The notes under the pieces are model-generated. The model saw only the letters and a program-made list of their open reading frames with translations. It was not told the DNA's origin and made no database searches. From assembly GCA_013399855.1 (NCBI GenBank), contig VXAY01002132.1:1102463-1166462 (forward strand): a stretch of 64,000 nt of DNA, given 5' to 3'. This document shows, one piece after another, positions 1-13,891 of this stretch; position 1 is the first letter of the stretch, and every line of letters starts with the position of its first letter. The position numbers were made by a program, and so were the translations under genes. The stretch is from Oxyruncus cristatus. Lineage: Eukaryota; Chordata; Aves; Passeriformes; Cotingidae.

Positions 1-95
1 CTTACCTGGTGTTGACAGTAGTCCCACTTGAGGCTGGAGGTTGAACTACTCTACTTCAAAGGTCCTTTCCAACCAACACCTCTGTGATTTTAGTC
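1..95 (+). mobile_element. CR1 LINE 3' tail (continues left of the window)
   Basis: The stretch GAGGTTGAACTACTC... and AAAGGTCCTTTCCAACCAAC followed by CTGTGATT is the decayed end of a CR1 retrotransposon, whose consensus 3' end reads much like this before the terminal ATTCTATG repeats. It is a fragment in plus orientation and probably extends upstream. Confidence 0.7.
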
Positions 96-1526
96 CTTAA
101 TTAACTGCCAAGCAGGTCCTCAGGGACTTCATCAGCTTTAGTGCAGCAACGAGCCCTCCAGAAATTCATATGCTCATATGGTTGAAGTAATGTCACTAAC
201 AGCTGGACTGGTGGCCAGGAGACGGGGAGACTGTAAAGAATTGTGAAATACAACACGAGACCTCTGCTCTGAGGTAAAACTCCAGTTCCAGCAACCCAAA
301 GCATGTAAGTAAGGAAAAGCATTTTGCCCCCTCCCCCCAAAAGAAGCGAGGGATGAAATTGCTGTACTCCATCAGCCGCTACACTGGATGACATCCTTGT
401 CCATCTTTCCTCTTCTGCTCCTCTCAGGGTGCTTTTAAACCTCCTGTCTAAAAGGTTGAGCTTTAAAAATGAAAAAGGCATGTTTCCTTTCCTCTCAATC
501 ATTTAATGATTTTTAATTTGCTGCTTGATCCTCTTATATTGACTGTGTGCAGGCTACAGCATTGGCTTGCAAATAAAGCAGGTGACTCAGGTGACTGTTC
601 CTTTAAAAACGGTAGGGTTTAAATCAAATTATGCACTATTAAAATCAAGCATATTTTTCAAATAACAGAAATAGAGAGAATAAATATTTTTTGGGTTTGT
701 TTAGATTTGGTATGCACACGTCCTCTCATTTTTTTAAATACCTGAGCTAAAATGTGTCGTCCTGGCAGTGAGTTTCTCTTTGCACTTTGGTGTCCAGAGT
801 CCTGCATCTCACCTTCGAGGCCAGTGAAGGTGGAAATGGGTGATGACCTGTTTTTAGAAATCATCAGTGATGCATTCCGGGAACTCGTGCAGTATTTTTC
901 AGAACCGAGTTTGAAGGTTTGAGCACAGATAGGGAAATATGTCATCTGTGTAAATTGCTCTAAATTACCTGCAATTTGTTGGGAGTTGCCATTTTTAAGT
1001 ACTTACTGCAACTCTAGGTATTTGAGGAAGCTTTTGATTATCCTGCGCTTGTAAAATGTAATTGGCTATTTCTTAATTGTTGTCCTCTGTGAAGTATAAT
1101 TACCTGTAATGTAGAGCTTTTTATTTGTCAATGCCACAAACAGGAAATCAAGAGTGTCTGATTGAGATAAGTTTGGGGACTCCACCATGACTTGTAATTG
1201 CATCAGGTGACCTGTTTGTACTGAGACCGGTCTCTCCTGTAAACTCCTGGAGGCCTTCAAAGAATCTAGAAACCTGAAATATTGTCTTTATGTGCAGAAG
1301 TCTGGCTTGTACTTTCCTAAAACTCTCTTCAGACAGCTGCTGTCTTCTTAACAAGGTAGTGGCATCTCTTTTTTCAGTCATATTGCATCAAGTTTCAGGA
1401 GGAATAGGCTGATTTAGAATTAATTGCTTAAATGCAGTTAATCAGAAGACATTGTAGAGCTTGCTGATGTTCATGAATACCGTAGAGAAGTCGGTTAATT
1501 AAAGCTTGGAACCCAATAGAGACAGA

Positions 1527-1598
1527 GAATCCCAGTTCTTGTGGCTGTGTGGTGGTCCCTGGGAATCCCAGTTCTCATTGGTGTGTGATGGTACTTGC
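1527..1598 (+). repeat. 36-bp imperfect tandem duplication
   Basis: Two adjacent 36-bp units begin with the same GAATCCCAGTTCT at 1527 and 1563 and then diverge moderately (TGTGTGGTGGT versus TGTGTGATGGT). It lies in AXIN1 intron 2 with no known function. Confidence 0.7.
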
Positions 1599-4342
1599 AT
1601 GTAGAGAACAGGATCATACTGAACTTGGATCTGCTGCAGACTAAAAGCATGTCTTATCCCAGTCTGACATCTCTGCACAGGGAATTGGTCCTCGTGTCCC
1701 ATCTGTTGCTCAGCCACCCTTGACCCAGCCATGCTGGCACTCCTCCAGGACCAGAGCATGTGTGGGGAGGTCTGGGATGCTGGGGTGACTTGAGTGGGGG
1801 ATATGTTGCATGGCCAGGGTCTAAACTCATGTCTCGTTGGGTCTGTGTTATGCTCAGTCTTGCTGAAGCTTTTGCTGTTGTCATCTTCCCAAGATGCATG
1901 TGTCCTTGGCGGGACATTAAACTTACTACTTAATTGAATTTAGATTTTACCAGGAAATTCTTTGTAGTTCTGGTTGGGTTTTGTGTTTTACAGCAGCAAT
2001 AGGAATGTCAGGCCGGGTACGTTCACCTCTCTGTCTCCACCCAGGCTTGGCTGTGCTGACCTTGGGAGCCCTAACAGGGAAGATGTAACAGAGATTGGCA
2101 TGGCCAGTCTGGGGCTTTACATTCTGTGCCAGGGGTGGAGGGACACAAAGGGAATATGAAAAGCCCTCTGTCTGCCCACTTCAGCCCTGGGTGGTGCTGT
2201 GCATAGGCAGGCTGGTTTATGAACAGCTCTGCTTCCATACCTGGGCTTTCCAGAGCTTTTGTGTGTGTGTGTTTTCCTTACACGCAGTCTGTGGGTTTCA
2301 GTATCCTCCCCACTGTGCCTTTGGAGCATGACTTAGAAGCAAAAACCACTTGAGTGTGTCCTCCAGGAGGTCCTGGCCAATCCTGCAGCAGCACAAGCTT
2401 TCTTTGGAGGAACCTCCTGAAAACAAAACCTTAGAATAAAAACCCCTCTTCTTGCTAAAGTAACTCTCCGCAAACATAGAATTATTGAGTTTTATTTTTG
2501 CCCTTCTGATGGCGAACCGGTGCCGAACAGTTCTCAGGGAAAGCGGTGAGTCAGCTCGCCCAACAGTGACTCTATTGATAGATGGAAGGAGTGGCACTGA
2601 AGTCTGTCTAGTCATTGTTGGTGCTTGGCTGGAGCGCCGGGGGCTCCGAGGGCAGGCTCAAACACCTCTCGCCAGCCCTGGGAGATCAAACACTATGAGT
2701 CAGGCCACAGAAAGTCATGATAGGGCCCAAATTAATTAAACCTCTTTTTTTTTTTTTTCTTCCAACCCAGTTTTGGGAGTGGGAAGGAAAGGACACACAC
2801 GCACCAGGGTGTGTGGGACCCACCAGCTCATGTGTCATTGCAAGCTGACTTTTCTTATGCCTCCCAAGGTGCTCTAATGGAAACTCTGCCTAGTCCCTGC
2901 TCTGCTTTGGAGCGATGGGATCTGCCAACTTTCTCCTCTCTTGATAGCCTCTCATTTCTCACCTCTCTGTCTAAGGCCATGAGGCAGAGCTGGAAAATAA
3001 ACACTGACACCACTCTTAGGCATCCCGACTTCTGGTTATTTTTCAATTCAAAATGTGCACAAGCCAGAAAATGTTTTCAAGAGAGGCTTTAATTAATTTT
3101 ATTTTTTGGTGTCATTTCGGTGAAGGTGGGAGAGGCAGGAGGTGGCCAGATGGTGGGAAGTGCAGCTGTGCTTCGGACCCACCAACTCCTTTCCCCTCAG
3201 TTTTCCCATCTCCTTTCCCAAGCATGTCTTGCTGTCGAAGGTGTGGAACCACATCCACGAAGCCCACAGCTTCCAAGAGAACTTCACCTATAAACCAAAC
3301 CTTAAAGGTCATGGGCAAGAAGGCCCATATCCTAGTAATGTCCCAGCTATCCCCTGAAGTGCCTTGAGTTGGTACCATCCCATGGGCAACAGACGGTTTA
3401 AATGGACACCAACAGCCTCGAACTTCGCTTTGGGCCACTAAATGCAAGTGCCACACACTTTGGTACCTCAGGCCACGCTGCCCCGAGCTCTCTTCAGGTG
3501 CTCTGAACACACGGAGTTTGCCTCCCATCTCCCAGGCACCAGGAGCAGGCCAATTTTCAGCATAACGCACAATCTCAACTATTTTATTGCTTAATTTAGG
3601 CCATAAAGTCCCTTTGATGTGTTGTGTAATGCAACGTTCATTCTGAAAAAGTGGGTGGAGTAGCTTTATGGTATTATAAAAATAAATAAAATGCCTGGCA
3701 GGATTTTGAAACCACATGGTCATTCCTCCTCTCTCCGCAGATAAGTTGATTGTTGAGAGAGAAATCTTGCTTAATATCTAACTTTGGGTGATTTATTTCT
3801 CCAGAGTCCTTTCATCTCCAGCGTGTATTGGGTTATCTGTGACTTCTAATCTGATTGTTTTAAGCGTGATCAAAGAAACCAAGAGAATGCACTTTATTTT
3901 CCCACTGTATGAACAGAATGCTGTTTGTACAGTGCATTACATCACCTGTTCCTGCTGCTCCTGAGTCCTGCACCAAATGGCTGCAGTATAAATAGAAAAC
4001 AGAATGGACTTGTAGGGGGTGATGAAATTTGTTCCACTTGCCGAGTAAAACAGAGTTAACTCAACGAGTGATTTCTTCACGCCCAACTCTACCTCAGCAC
4101 ACAACAACACAGGCTGATAATGTTTGAAATAACTCATTTCTGTGGGGTATTTGTGCTGAAAATCCAGGGGAGATGGCAGGCAGGGAGACTGCCACCATTG
4201 AAATTGCTGGGATTCTTTCCAGGCTATGCAAAGAAGGAGTTGGGCCTATCCTGTGGTTCTAGCTGGGATGGTCCAAAGGCAGGGTCTGTGGGGAGAGGTG
4301 GTCGCTGTCCTTGCCCAGGCTTGGTGCTGTAGGATCCCTGCA

Positions 4343-4380
4343 CACGGAGGGCTTTGTCATCCTAAAGAAAGCCCTCCGTG
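4343..4380. repeat. Perfect 13-bp inverted repeat with 12-nt loop
   Basis: The left arm CACGGAGGGCTTT (4343-4355) is exactly complementary to the right arm AAAGCCCTCCGTG (4368-4380). No flanking terminal repeat or target duplication was noticed. It could be a small hairpin-forming element or chance. Confidence 0.7.
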
Positions 4381-7300
4381 GAAAGCAGCTTGCTTTTGGA
4401 AGGTCTGGAGGAGGAGAGCACAGGCACCCACCGCGCTGTTGCTCCAGAATGCAAACTGTGCATTTCTGGGGGACCAGTGCTAAGGAGCGGCTCTGTTCGC
4501 ATGGAGGCTCTGGAGATGGGCCTGGGAGCTGCATTTGCTTGATCCTAAAAATCCCAAATTCAAGGAAAGATGTTTGTTTTCTGACAGGTCTTAATGTTCA
4601 CCATCACATAACCTCAGTGCCCCATGAAGGACAGCTGTCCTCTCTGCAGGTTTGCCATGTCTCTGCCCAGTAACCTTTTCCAGCCTCTTTGGGAGCACTG
4701 AGCAGCATTTTCACTCCAATTATCTAATTGATTAACGTATTTAACTTGGAACATTTGTTCTCAGCCCGTGTTTGACTTTCAGTTTCTTGCTTCTCTTGTA
4801 GACCAGGAGGGTAATCTGAGGGCCTCGAAGTTTTCTTGCTAGCTTTTCCAAGCTGTAGCTGTTGGCCTTAAAAAAAAAATCAAAATAAAAAAACCCCACC
4901 TCTCTCCTTACTGACCTTGCCTTGACACACCTACAGCCCTCATGAAAATCCCACCCTGGGTAAATAGCTCACGTTTTTATTCAGAGGAGAACTGCCATGC
5001 ATCAAAGGGTCAGGGAAATCATTTGGGAGATAAGGGGGTGTTTTATCTTAAGCAATTAGTCCTTAGCACTGGGTTATTTTTTAAATTTTCTTGTTGATTT
5101 GGAAGCTGTTCTTGTGCAGCGTGTGGTCACTGTAGGAGTACTGAACTTGAAAAAATGCCTAAAACCTGTGTTCTGCCACCCTGTTTGATGGGAAGCAGAA
5201 AGCCGGGGGCATTTCTGATGTGGCATTCCAGCAGGATGAGCTTAGGGCCACTATCTTCCCATCAGCCTTGGGGTGGTGATCATCTGATACACATCAAGGT
5301 TTTGCCCATCCATCAGTGAGCTGCTCGTGGTTTTCTCTGTCTGTAGTCCCCAGGCTGAAGGAGCAGGAAGGAAGCAGGGAGAGGATGGAAGCACTGAGAT
5401 TTCCCTTGGGATGTTGTCATGGCTGAATTAGGGCCATCTGGATGGCCTTGGCAGCGCCAGCTGCTGGGTCTCCTCCTTGCTGCAGCCACCACTGCGATGG
5501 GGAATTGTCCTTCTCCGAGCAAACCAAGCCACTTCGCAGCTTCTTTCGAGTGAATTATAGGAAAATTACTTTGTCCTTGCACCAGCAGGGGATAGACCAC
5601 ATCACTCTGAGTTTCCCCACGGGGAATGGCTGCACAGTTACCTGGCCTTGCCCTGCCCATGGGTCTGTCACCTCCAGCTGAAGCAGCGATGCCGAGCTCG
5701 CTCTCCGCAGATCTGCTGGCAGCGGTGTGTTCCTTGCCTCAAGGTCACACTGCAAAGGTTGCCGTAGCCAAAACACTTCTGACACTTCTCATTTGTTGTT
5801 TGCACAGTGGTGGTGTTTGGAGGTCCTTGCTTGCTTGGCTTGGTAGGGGAAATGCTAGGACTTGTGTCAGAATGGGGGATTTTCCAGCCCTCGAGGAACA
5901 GCATCTTCCTTGGTGACGTTTCAGCTGTTCTTTGGCGTTGCTGGATGGTGGGCAGGGGTGTCCCTCAGTAGCGGCTGGGAAGCTCCTGTGTCTCTGAGCC
6001 TTTGTGGGGGACGGGGACTGAATTCTAAGGTGCAAACGGATGAAATGATGAGCTGAGCTCTCCTTATGGCTGTTTTATTGCTGCTGCTGCAGATCTTAGA
6101 GACGTCTGTTTGGACTCTTTGAGTTGATAGACAGAGACGTGTGCTGAAACAAACCTTGTCTGCTTGGATTCACCAGTTGGGATATCAGGGTTTAATCTGT
6201 GCAGTGCTCCTTCTGCAACAGAGATCTGTAGTTCAGTGGGATACACTACTAGATTTGTTTTTCCCCAACTGCTTTATGCAAAAGAACTTAAGGAGTACCT
6301 TCAAACGCATCCAGAGGTGTGAATTACAGCTGATGTAATTAATTTGTTTGTGGGCCTGGCCCCCTGCAGTCTAGTTGAGCTAGGCTGGCAGTTAAGGGGA
6401 ACAAAAATCTAATCTTGGAGAAGATTAGGAATCCTATGACAAAGGTTAAGCCAGGGCGATGCTGCCTTATCATTTGTACTGGTGTCCTGTGGCAAATCTG
6501 TAATTTAAGCTAGGAACAGTAAGGCTGGCTGCTCCTGAACCAGCAGCATCTCTGCTCCCCTACCTTGTTGTTTTGCAAAGCACAGGTCTTAATAAATGGT
6601 TAGGCATAAAACAAGACCAAGGCAACTCCAGATCCTGAAAGACTGCAGGGCTGCCCATCGCAAGGACAGCCAGAGCAGGAGCCTGCTGTGTGACTTCTAA
6701 AGTCTCTCCGTCCCAAGCCCATCTCCAGGCTGCCCCAGCTCTTCTCATCCCTCCCACCCTGGGGTGAGTGAGCATCACAAATACCATGAGTCGGGTGGGC
6801 ACTGCAAGGAGAGCTGGAGATGAGCAGGGAGGGAGGCAGATGGGCCAGCAGGCAGCTCCCAACAGGGAAGCCAGCCTTGCCTTTCCCTTGGCGTGCTGAG
6901 CCCCAGCCTGGCCGCAGCAGGATTTAGTCCCAGCACACTTCCAGCCAGCGTGTCATGGCAAGCTTCCCCAAGCAGCAGTTTCCACTCTTCCTCTTTGGTG
7001 TCTATTGTTTTGTTATTTGGGGAACTGGAATCCATGATCGAATTTGAAACATGGTTAGCATTAGCCTCTGATGCAACGGGGTGGGGTGTTTTCCCTTTCA
7101 GATTGGTCTGAGCCTGAGCACATCTTCCCCTGGACAACTCGAGGGGTGCACAGCTCTCCTCTGACCCACACACTTGGGCAGTGTTCATTGCTGAAAGACC
7201 ATCCCGTTTAGTCTCAGGAGAGCTGCAGAGTGCTGGTTTGGGCTAAATCAGGCAAATAGTCACTTGGTCACAAGTGAGTTTCCAAAAGGAGGGGGCTGAC

Positions 7301-10300
7301 TGAGTGCTGCTGGTTTAGATTTAGTCCTTTAATGAACAGCATCAGGAATAGGTTACATTCTCCATTATTTTGATTTTAATCTAATGTGTTAATAACGTGA
7401 GTCTCTTCGGATGAAAATGCATTTCCAAGTTGTTGTAAGTATTTGCTAGCGCAGTAAGTTGAAGACATATGTGAAAGAAAGGGCCGTCTGATGAACTGCT
7501 ATTGTTCTCTTAATTCAGCCCACCCCATTTGGGCCACTCTGCATGAATGGCTTTGTGTTGGCTAATAAGATCATGCTATGTTCCCTGCAACACGTGTTCT
7601 GCATGTCCCAGCTAGTCAGCAGCAGTAAAACCTTATTTTTATAGGTTTATAATGCTACCTTTTCAACTGTGGCTTCTTTTAGCGACAGCACCAGTGAGCG
7701 TGTGTACCTCCTCACCTGAAGGGTGCTGTGTTAGCAGGCGTTGGAAGAGAAATTGGAATGTGCTCCTTGAAATGCATCCTCTTCTCCCCAAAATGTTTGG
7801 ACGAGCCTGAGTTGCTTCTTGGGCTGTCTCAGGGAGGGTCCAAGAGTGGCTGCAGGCTCCACAGCCCTTTTATCTGCTGGGCTTGGGAGACCCAAAGGTG
7901 ATGTGGGAAGAACTCTGCTGCTGAATGATCCTAGGAGAGCTGCAGCCAGCCCAGAGGTTTCTTTGGGCACTCCCTGAGACAGAGGGATGAAAAGCAACCT
8001 CTGCCTTAGCACAGCAGCTCAGAGGGGACTGCTCTTAGCAGTTGGCTGGCAGTGGTCCTCCACGAGCCACGTCCAAGCTGGGGGGAATCAGTATGCATAG
8101 CAGTTACTCCCTTTCCTTGGCACATTGTTTTTTAAGGACTCTAGGATAGAGGGGATTAGACCAAGTTCTTAGGGGAGGAGAATAGCCAGCAGGGGATGGC
8201 TGGTCATTTTTGTTCCTTTTGTGGCACAAACAATCTCTCCCTTACTACTCACAGGGGCTCATGAGCCTTTGTGATGTTTATTTGGCTGAAAGATTTGGAG
8301 ACCTCTGGTCTAGATAGCTCTCCAACTGAGAAGGGGAATTTAGGCACTTGTGATAGTGTGGCCAAAGAAATTACAATAAATATTTGGGAGATTTCAGTGT
8401 TTGGCATTCGTCAGGAATGGTTTAGCAGAATGAAATCTTTAGTGGAAAAGATGGAAGTCCAGCTGAAATGACAAAGATGTGCCTGGGTTGGCGTTGGCAC
8501 ATCTTCCACACTTCAGGGATTAGAAGGAATTGTGTAATAGCAACATAATGATCTGCAGAATTGGCTCATTTAAACTTCAGCTGCTTTTGTTTAGGAGATG
8601 GACTTAAAATCTGAAACTGGGTCAAAATCTTTACTTGCTCTAGAAGTAACAGTTCCACACGTTTCAGACTTCTGTTTGGAGAGCCCTGTATCCTACCACT
8701 GTTCATCATCCCTCCTGGGCTGCATTTCAGCCAGGCAGGTGACCTTGGCCTGCTAGTTCTTGTCACTTGGGAAAGTGGTGTTGATCAGAATCAGGAGAGA
8801 TTTTCTAGGGTCTTATGATCCCCAGCGCATCCTCTCCTGCTGATTGAATCATGGCCCTTGGTGTCCTCTTTAAGACTGATAGAAATGTCTCCTTTCTAAG
8901 ACTCGAGCAGGCACCGTTCTGGGGGTGTATTCGCTCTTCTGGATTCTTACCACATTTTCACTGAAGGTCAGTGTCAGAGGTTGATCACTTTGTGAACTTG
9001 CCCTAAACTACCAGGGGGACAGAAGAAGGCTTCCTCTGCAACAGAGTTCTCCCTAAAAATGAAGTCCAAGTCTTTCTGAGCAGTGCCCTGAGAACTGTTG
9101 TGGCCCTGTATCTCTTCTGTTTGCAGCAGAAAATAAAATCCCCAAACCTTTCTTTTTGGGTGCAACTGCATTTGCAATAGTAAATGAGGATTCTTCTTGC
9201 TGGTCCCAGGACAGCCTCTTGCAGACATTCATGGCCTCCTTATCTCCTGGGGTTGGCCCTAGTCAAGGAATTGTGCAGATACTCCTTTGTCTCAGTCTGT
9301 TCCGTAACTTTTCCCAGATAATACACCCTCTGAGGTGGTGGGGGGATTTGCAAGGTTAGTGTTGGAAAGCGCTCTTCCTTACCTCTGGAGAAAACAGCCT
9401 GATTAGTTACTCTGACTGCTCACCTGGACTGAGGTAGGCTTCCAGTGGTGAGGCTGAGGAGTTGTGAAGTTGAAGACTTGGAGGTCGGACATTATGGCCC
9501 TTCGGCAGGCAAGGAGCAAAGTGATCCTGCACACGGAGAATCCATGTCACCAAGTCACCAACAGTGTGAAATTCATAAATTCCTTTATTATTTCCTTAAA
9601 ACTGCAAACACATCTGCAGAATACATAGACATCTGTTCTTACCTTGGGCAAGAAGAGGATGCCATTGAGCGTTAGCAACGTGCACACACAAAGCAGAGGA
9701 GGCTCCTCACTGCCTTGCTCACAGTGTGAGTTTTGCATCACACTGTGCATGTACACATAGCCCAGAAAGATCACTCCTAGAATAAGAACCACTGGCAAAT
9801 ACTGTTCTCTCTTCCCTGGATGTGACAAGGCACCGGCAGCAAAGCTTGGCAGCCAAGTCTCTCTGCTGTCACATCGTGTCACACAGGAGTCTCACCACTG
9901 CAGCTGCAGATGTGCAGGCTCAGGCATTGGTGTCACAAGCTCCTGCATGTTTTGATTAATTCATCCCCAGTTTTCACACACGGGTTCAGGGACGGGTGCT
10001 TTCATCAACTTCGCGATCAAAATGTGTGCCAAGGATATTATGAGTCATGTTACAGACTCGGTTGGCGTTTTGGAGAGGGGGTTAACAGTGTTAAAATACT
10101 GCTCATTTACTCTATAGGCAGAGCTGGCAGAGATAGCTGTAGTCATGGTTGCCCAATATGTCCCATTATATAAAACTTTGTTGTAGTTGCCCATATCCTT
10201 ATCAGACTGTGTTGTTTGGTGTTCTTCCACGCTGAGATTCTGCCTAAGGCTGAATTATTTTGGCAAATTTTAGTAAAAACAGAGGGGGAGGAAATTACAT

Positions 10301-13300
10301 TGTTTTGCTCATGTCAGAGTCTTACAGTTTACTTTATGTTGATAATGTTCCAGTTTTCCCACTTTGAAGCAGGGGTGTATCGTTTGGCAAGTGGGTTGCT
10401 GGAGGTGGGAGGGATGTTGGCAGCTTGAACATACATTTTGGTCTCCGTGTGAGAATCCATCCAATATGATTGAATTACAAGCTTGTGACAACAGCACAGG
10501 CTCTACAATGGATGGTTTAAAATTTTGGCAGTTACAGTATCTGAAAAGTGTATTTGCTCTGATGGTGCTCACAGCTAAGAAGACTTCAGGGACTACAAAC
10601 TGTAATTCCTGTTGCTGCTGCTTCTGACCGTGGAGTCTGCAGCACTCTTGGTTAGGTGAGCCAGCTCTCTTCTCTCATCCTCCAGAAAAGGCACTCAGCT
10701 GAAAAAAAATGATTTGGGGCAGGAGCAGGGGAGGAGGTGAGGAGGGTGAGCTCCTCCAGCACTGACAGGTGGTGTTGGGAGCTAGCAAGAGATGAGGCTT
10801 GTGAGAGACTGGATTTGTATCTCACTGGCTTGTTTGATTGTTGGGTTGAACCAAAGCTTTACAAGGCTGTACAGGGTTTGGAAACTGGAAAGGTGTTTTC
10901 CAGTGCTTCCTGGAGTTTTCAGGTGCTGTAGCTGAAACTTCCTTAGTTTGGCCTTTTTTAAAGCCTATTGGGCTGGAGGAAGTTACTTCTGACCCACATA
11001 GCTCAGCCAGTTCTGGTAACAGGGTAAAATTCCCTTTTGTACAAATAAATGGCAGGCTAGAGAAGAAAACCCCTATCTGCCTCCAAGGTGACCATGACTA
11101 TGGTGACCCCATAATGCTGAGCCGAGAGAGGGGCTGGGACTTTGCCCACATAGACACAGGATGGTGTGACCTGATGCACGATGCTATCACATGGCATTTC
11201 ATAACTTTCTCTACTCTTGTTGATGTATGGGCAGAGAGTCTTTCTTCAGCCCTTTTGCTTGTTCAGTGCAGGTGGTGGTTCATGCTGGAGGAGCCAACCG
11301 AGCAGGTAGGAAGGGACGGGCACAGGACACCTGCATTACCTCTTGCAACGTTAAAAGGCATTGCAGTAGAAGAGGCAGAAGATGCAAACAGGAGAACAGA
11401 GGTGCTTCTGTGCTGGTGTCTGCTGAAGCCAAGCTGGGAGACAGCCCTTCTCCCTGGGAGAGAGTTGTCCTCAGCTTTCTGTCTGCTGCTTAAGACCCAG
11501 ATCAGACTTGCTGATGTGCTGAGCATGCATCAAGGCAGAAGTCTTTAAAAAATGCTGAGTATTAGGCCCAGAGCATTTCAAATTGAGCACCCACGTCTTG
11601 AGAAAGTTCTGACAATTTCAGCGTTGCAGTTGGCTTTTTGTGCATAAAAGAATAATGGGTTTTCCTTCCTCCAGAATAGCAACACAAATAAATACAAGAT
11701 TCATTTGTGAAAGCTGTCATAGAGGAATCTCCAGCAAAGTGAATGATGCTGCATTCAACATGAGATTTGGCTGGTGGAAAAGTACAAAGGGGGAAAATGA
11801 GGATATCCGTCCATTTATCCTGTGCCCTGACCATGTGAAGTTCTGCAGAGGAGTGCAGAGTCAGTAACAGATAGTGTGATACGTGAGCACTAGAGAGGTG
11901 ACTAGAAGATGATTTTTTTTCGAAACTGTAGGTTGCTTTGCTCTGCTGTCTCAAGGAGGAAACATCTAAAGCAGCGAGGCATTTTTGTAGTACCCGCTTG
12001 GCGAGTGCAATCCTGTCTATGTGGGATGGCCCAAATGCACCCTGTAACAGATGGTGTGTTGGTGTCACGCAGATGGGCTCTGGTGTTTCACAGCTCTTGT
12101 GCTCCAGGCCATACACAGAGAACAGCCTTTTCCTTCATCCATGGGATTTCATTTCTAGTTGGGATGATTACAGGGTGTGGCAGTGGGTCAGACTAGCTCT
12201 AGTGCTCTGCTCTGCTGTAGAAGAGGAAGATGGTAGCAGCAGCACATTGTGTCAACTGGAGGTGATTTCAGGCTCACCCACTGCCATCCAAAATGCAGAA
12301 TAAAACCACTTCTCCACCGCTGGGGCTCTCAAAATACAGCTTTTGCAATGGGCCTGTGCTGTATTCAGTTGTGAGCTGGAGCTGGAGCATTTGAGGTGCT
12401 TGTAAGATCTCTCCACATAGATTTGCCAGTGAGATCTGTTGTTCAGACCACTTAAGAGTCCCTCCACACCTCCCCAATTTCACAACTAATTATCACAGTG
12501 TCTTTGGGGCCTCCCTCTCCTGATGAATTTACTTGGGTGTGAGCAAGTACCTTGTCGTCAGAATTTCTGGAGTAAAGAGATATCCACAGAAACACCCAGA
12601 GTTTGGTCACCTAGCCTTCTGTCTTTAAGAAATTGAGGAGGAAAAAACAAATACAGTCATCTTTTATCTGAACAGTGGATAATTTTTTTAGAACAAAAAG
12701 CATATTGCTTGCATTTTCACTTATTTTTCCTATGTGTGCAGCTGTCAACTGGCTTTAATTGTATAAAGATACATAGGAATGGAACAAGAGTTCAAGCAGC
12801 TCCTTTATAGCACTTTAAATGGACATGGAACTTCATATACGTGCCCTTAGTAATGCATACCAGATGAAAAGATACTGGGGAATTTGCATAATAAAGGTAA
12901 AAGCCCATATATCTGCCAGTCCTAGTGGATGAGAACCAAAACAGAAGAAATCTGTGAGGCAAAAATAACAGCGAACCCCAGCACAGTTCTTGAAGTCAAG
13001 TTTCACTCACTGTGAAGTGCTCCAAGAAAAATCAGGCACAGGATTTGCCCGAGTGATGGTCAAACCTGGTAATGGTAATGGCATATATAAGCCTCCCAAA
13101 CACTGCCCTAATGCTGTCATGCCACAGGAAAAAGTGTTTCATCCCTTTGGTCTGGAGTTCTGGAAGCTGGACCTTCTGGTATTGCCATGTCACGAACAAC
13201 CTTGTGAGCTCCTGTGCAATTTGTCTGTGAGCTACTCTTTTATTTTTTTTTTCCCTTCCTTGCCTTCTTTCGCTGTTTTTCTCTACATTTTTCTCTACCT

Positions 13301-13857
13301 GTTTCAATGAGGTGAACTGGTTCTTGCCCCTTGGACTGTTTAGTGAATGTCTCTGGAGATGTGTCATCCTCAGGAGCAGAGGGTGCCCAACTTGGTCCTT
13401 CTAGTCACAGTCAAGGTATTTGCAGTAAATAGGGATTGCTGACCCACCTGCCCTCAGATGCTGGTCTGCATCTTTCTCGCTACTGAATTCTTTGCTCTTG
13501 GTTTGCCAGTCAGCCACCGAATTTAGATCCATTTGTAAAGGGACAGCCACAAGAAATGGGAAACTGAATCCACTGATTTCATTCATCCTTTTTAAATATG
13601 ACTTTGTGTGACCTCAATGCAGCGATTGATGGTTTGACTTCCAGGTCTGGCTGGAGATGCAAGGTTTGGTAACTGTCCCAAAACTAGGATCGTGAAAGAA
13701 TACTTCATTCTCACCATCTAAGGAAAAGTTACTTTAATCTTTATTTGAAAGGAGGGCTGTCTGTAGCAGCATCACAAGACTGACTTCCCTCTGTGTGCCT
13801 ATTTTCTGGGGACAGCAGCAAGTTATTTCCTTTTAGTCTACTAAACTCCTAAAAGAG

Positions 13858-13891
13858 GAAGAAAATAAGTATCTGAAGAAAATAAGTATCT
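13858..13891 (+). repeat. 17-bp perfect tandem duplication
   Basis: GAAGAAAATAAGTATCT is repeated exactly at 13858-13874 and 13875-13891. It is probably a recent slippage duplication in the intron. Confidence 0.9.

Noticed and set aside
3112..3723. 203-codon minus-strand ORF in AXIN1 intron 2
   Set aside because: No domain, codon bias or splice context supports it. One ORF of this size by chance is not surprising in 64 kb over six frames.
9547..9882. 111-codon minus-strand ORF with a hydrophobic segment resembling a membrane protein
   Set aside because: The hydrophobic run (LPVVLILGVIFLGYVYM) looks suggestive, but there is no family match, splice context or neighbouring exon.
11562..12116. 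184-codon minus-strand ORF
   Set aside because: Mixed composition, no recognised family, intronic position; treated as chance.
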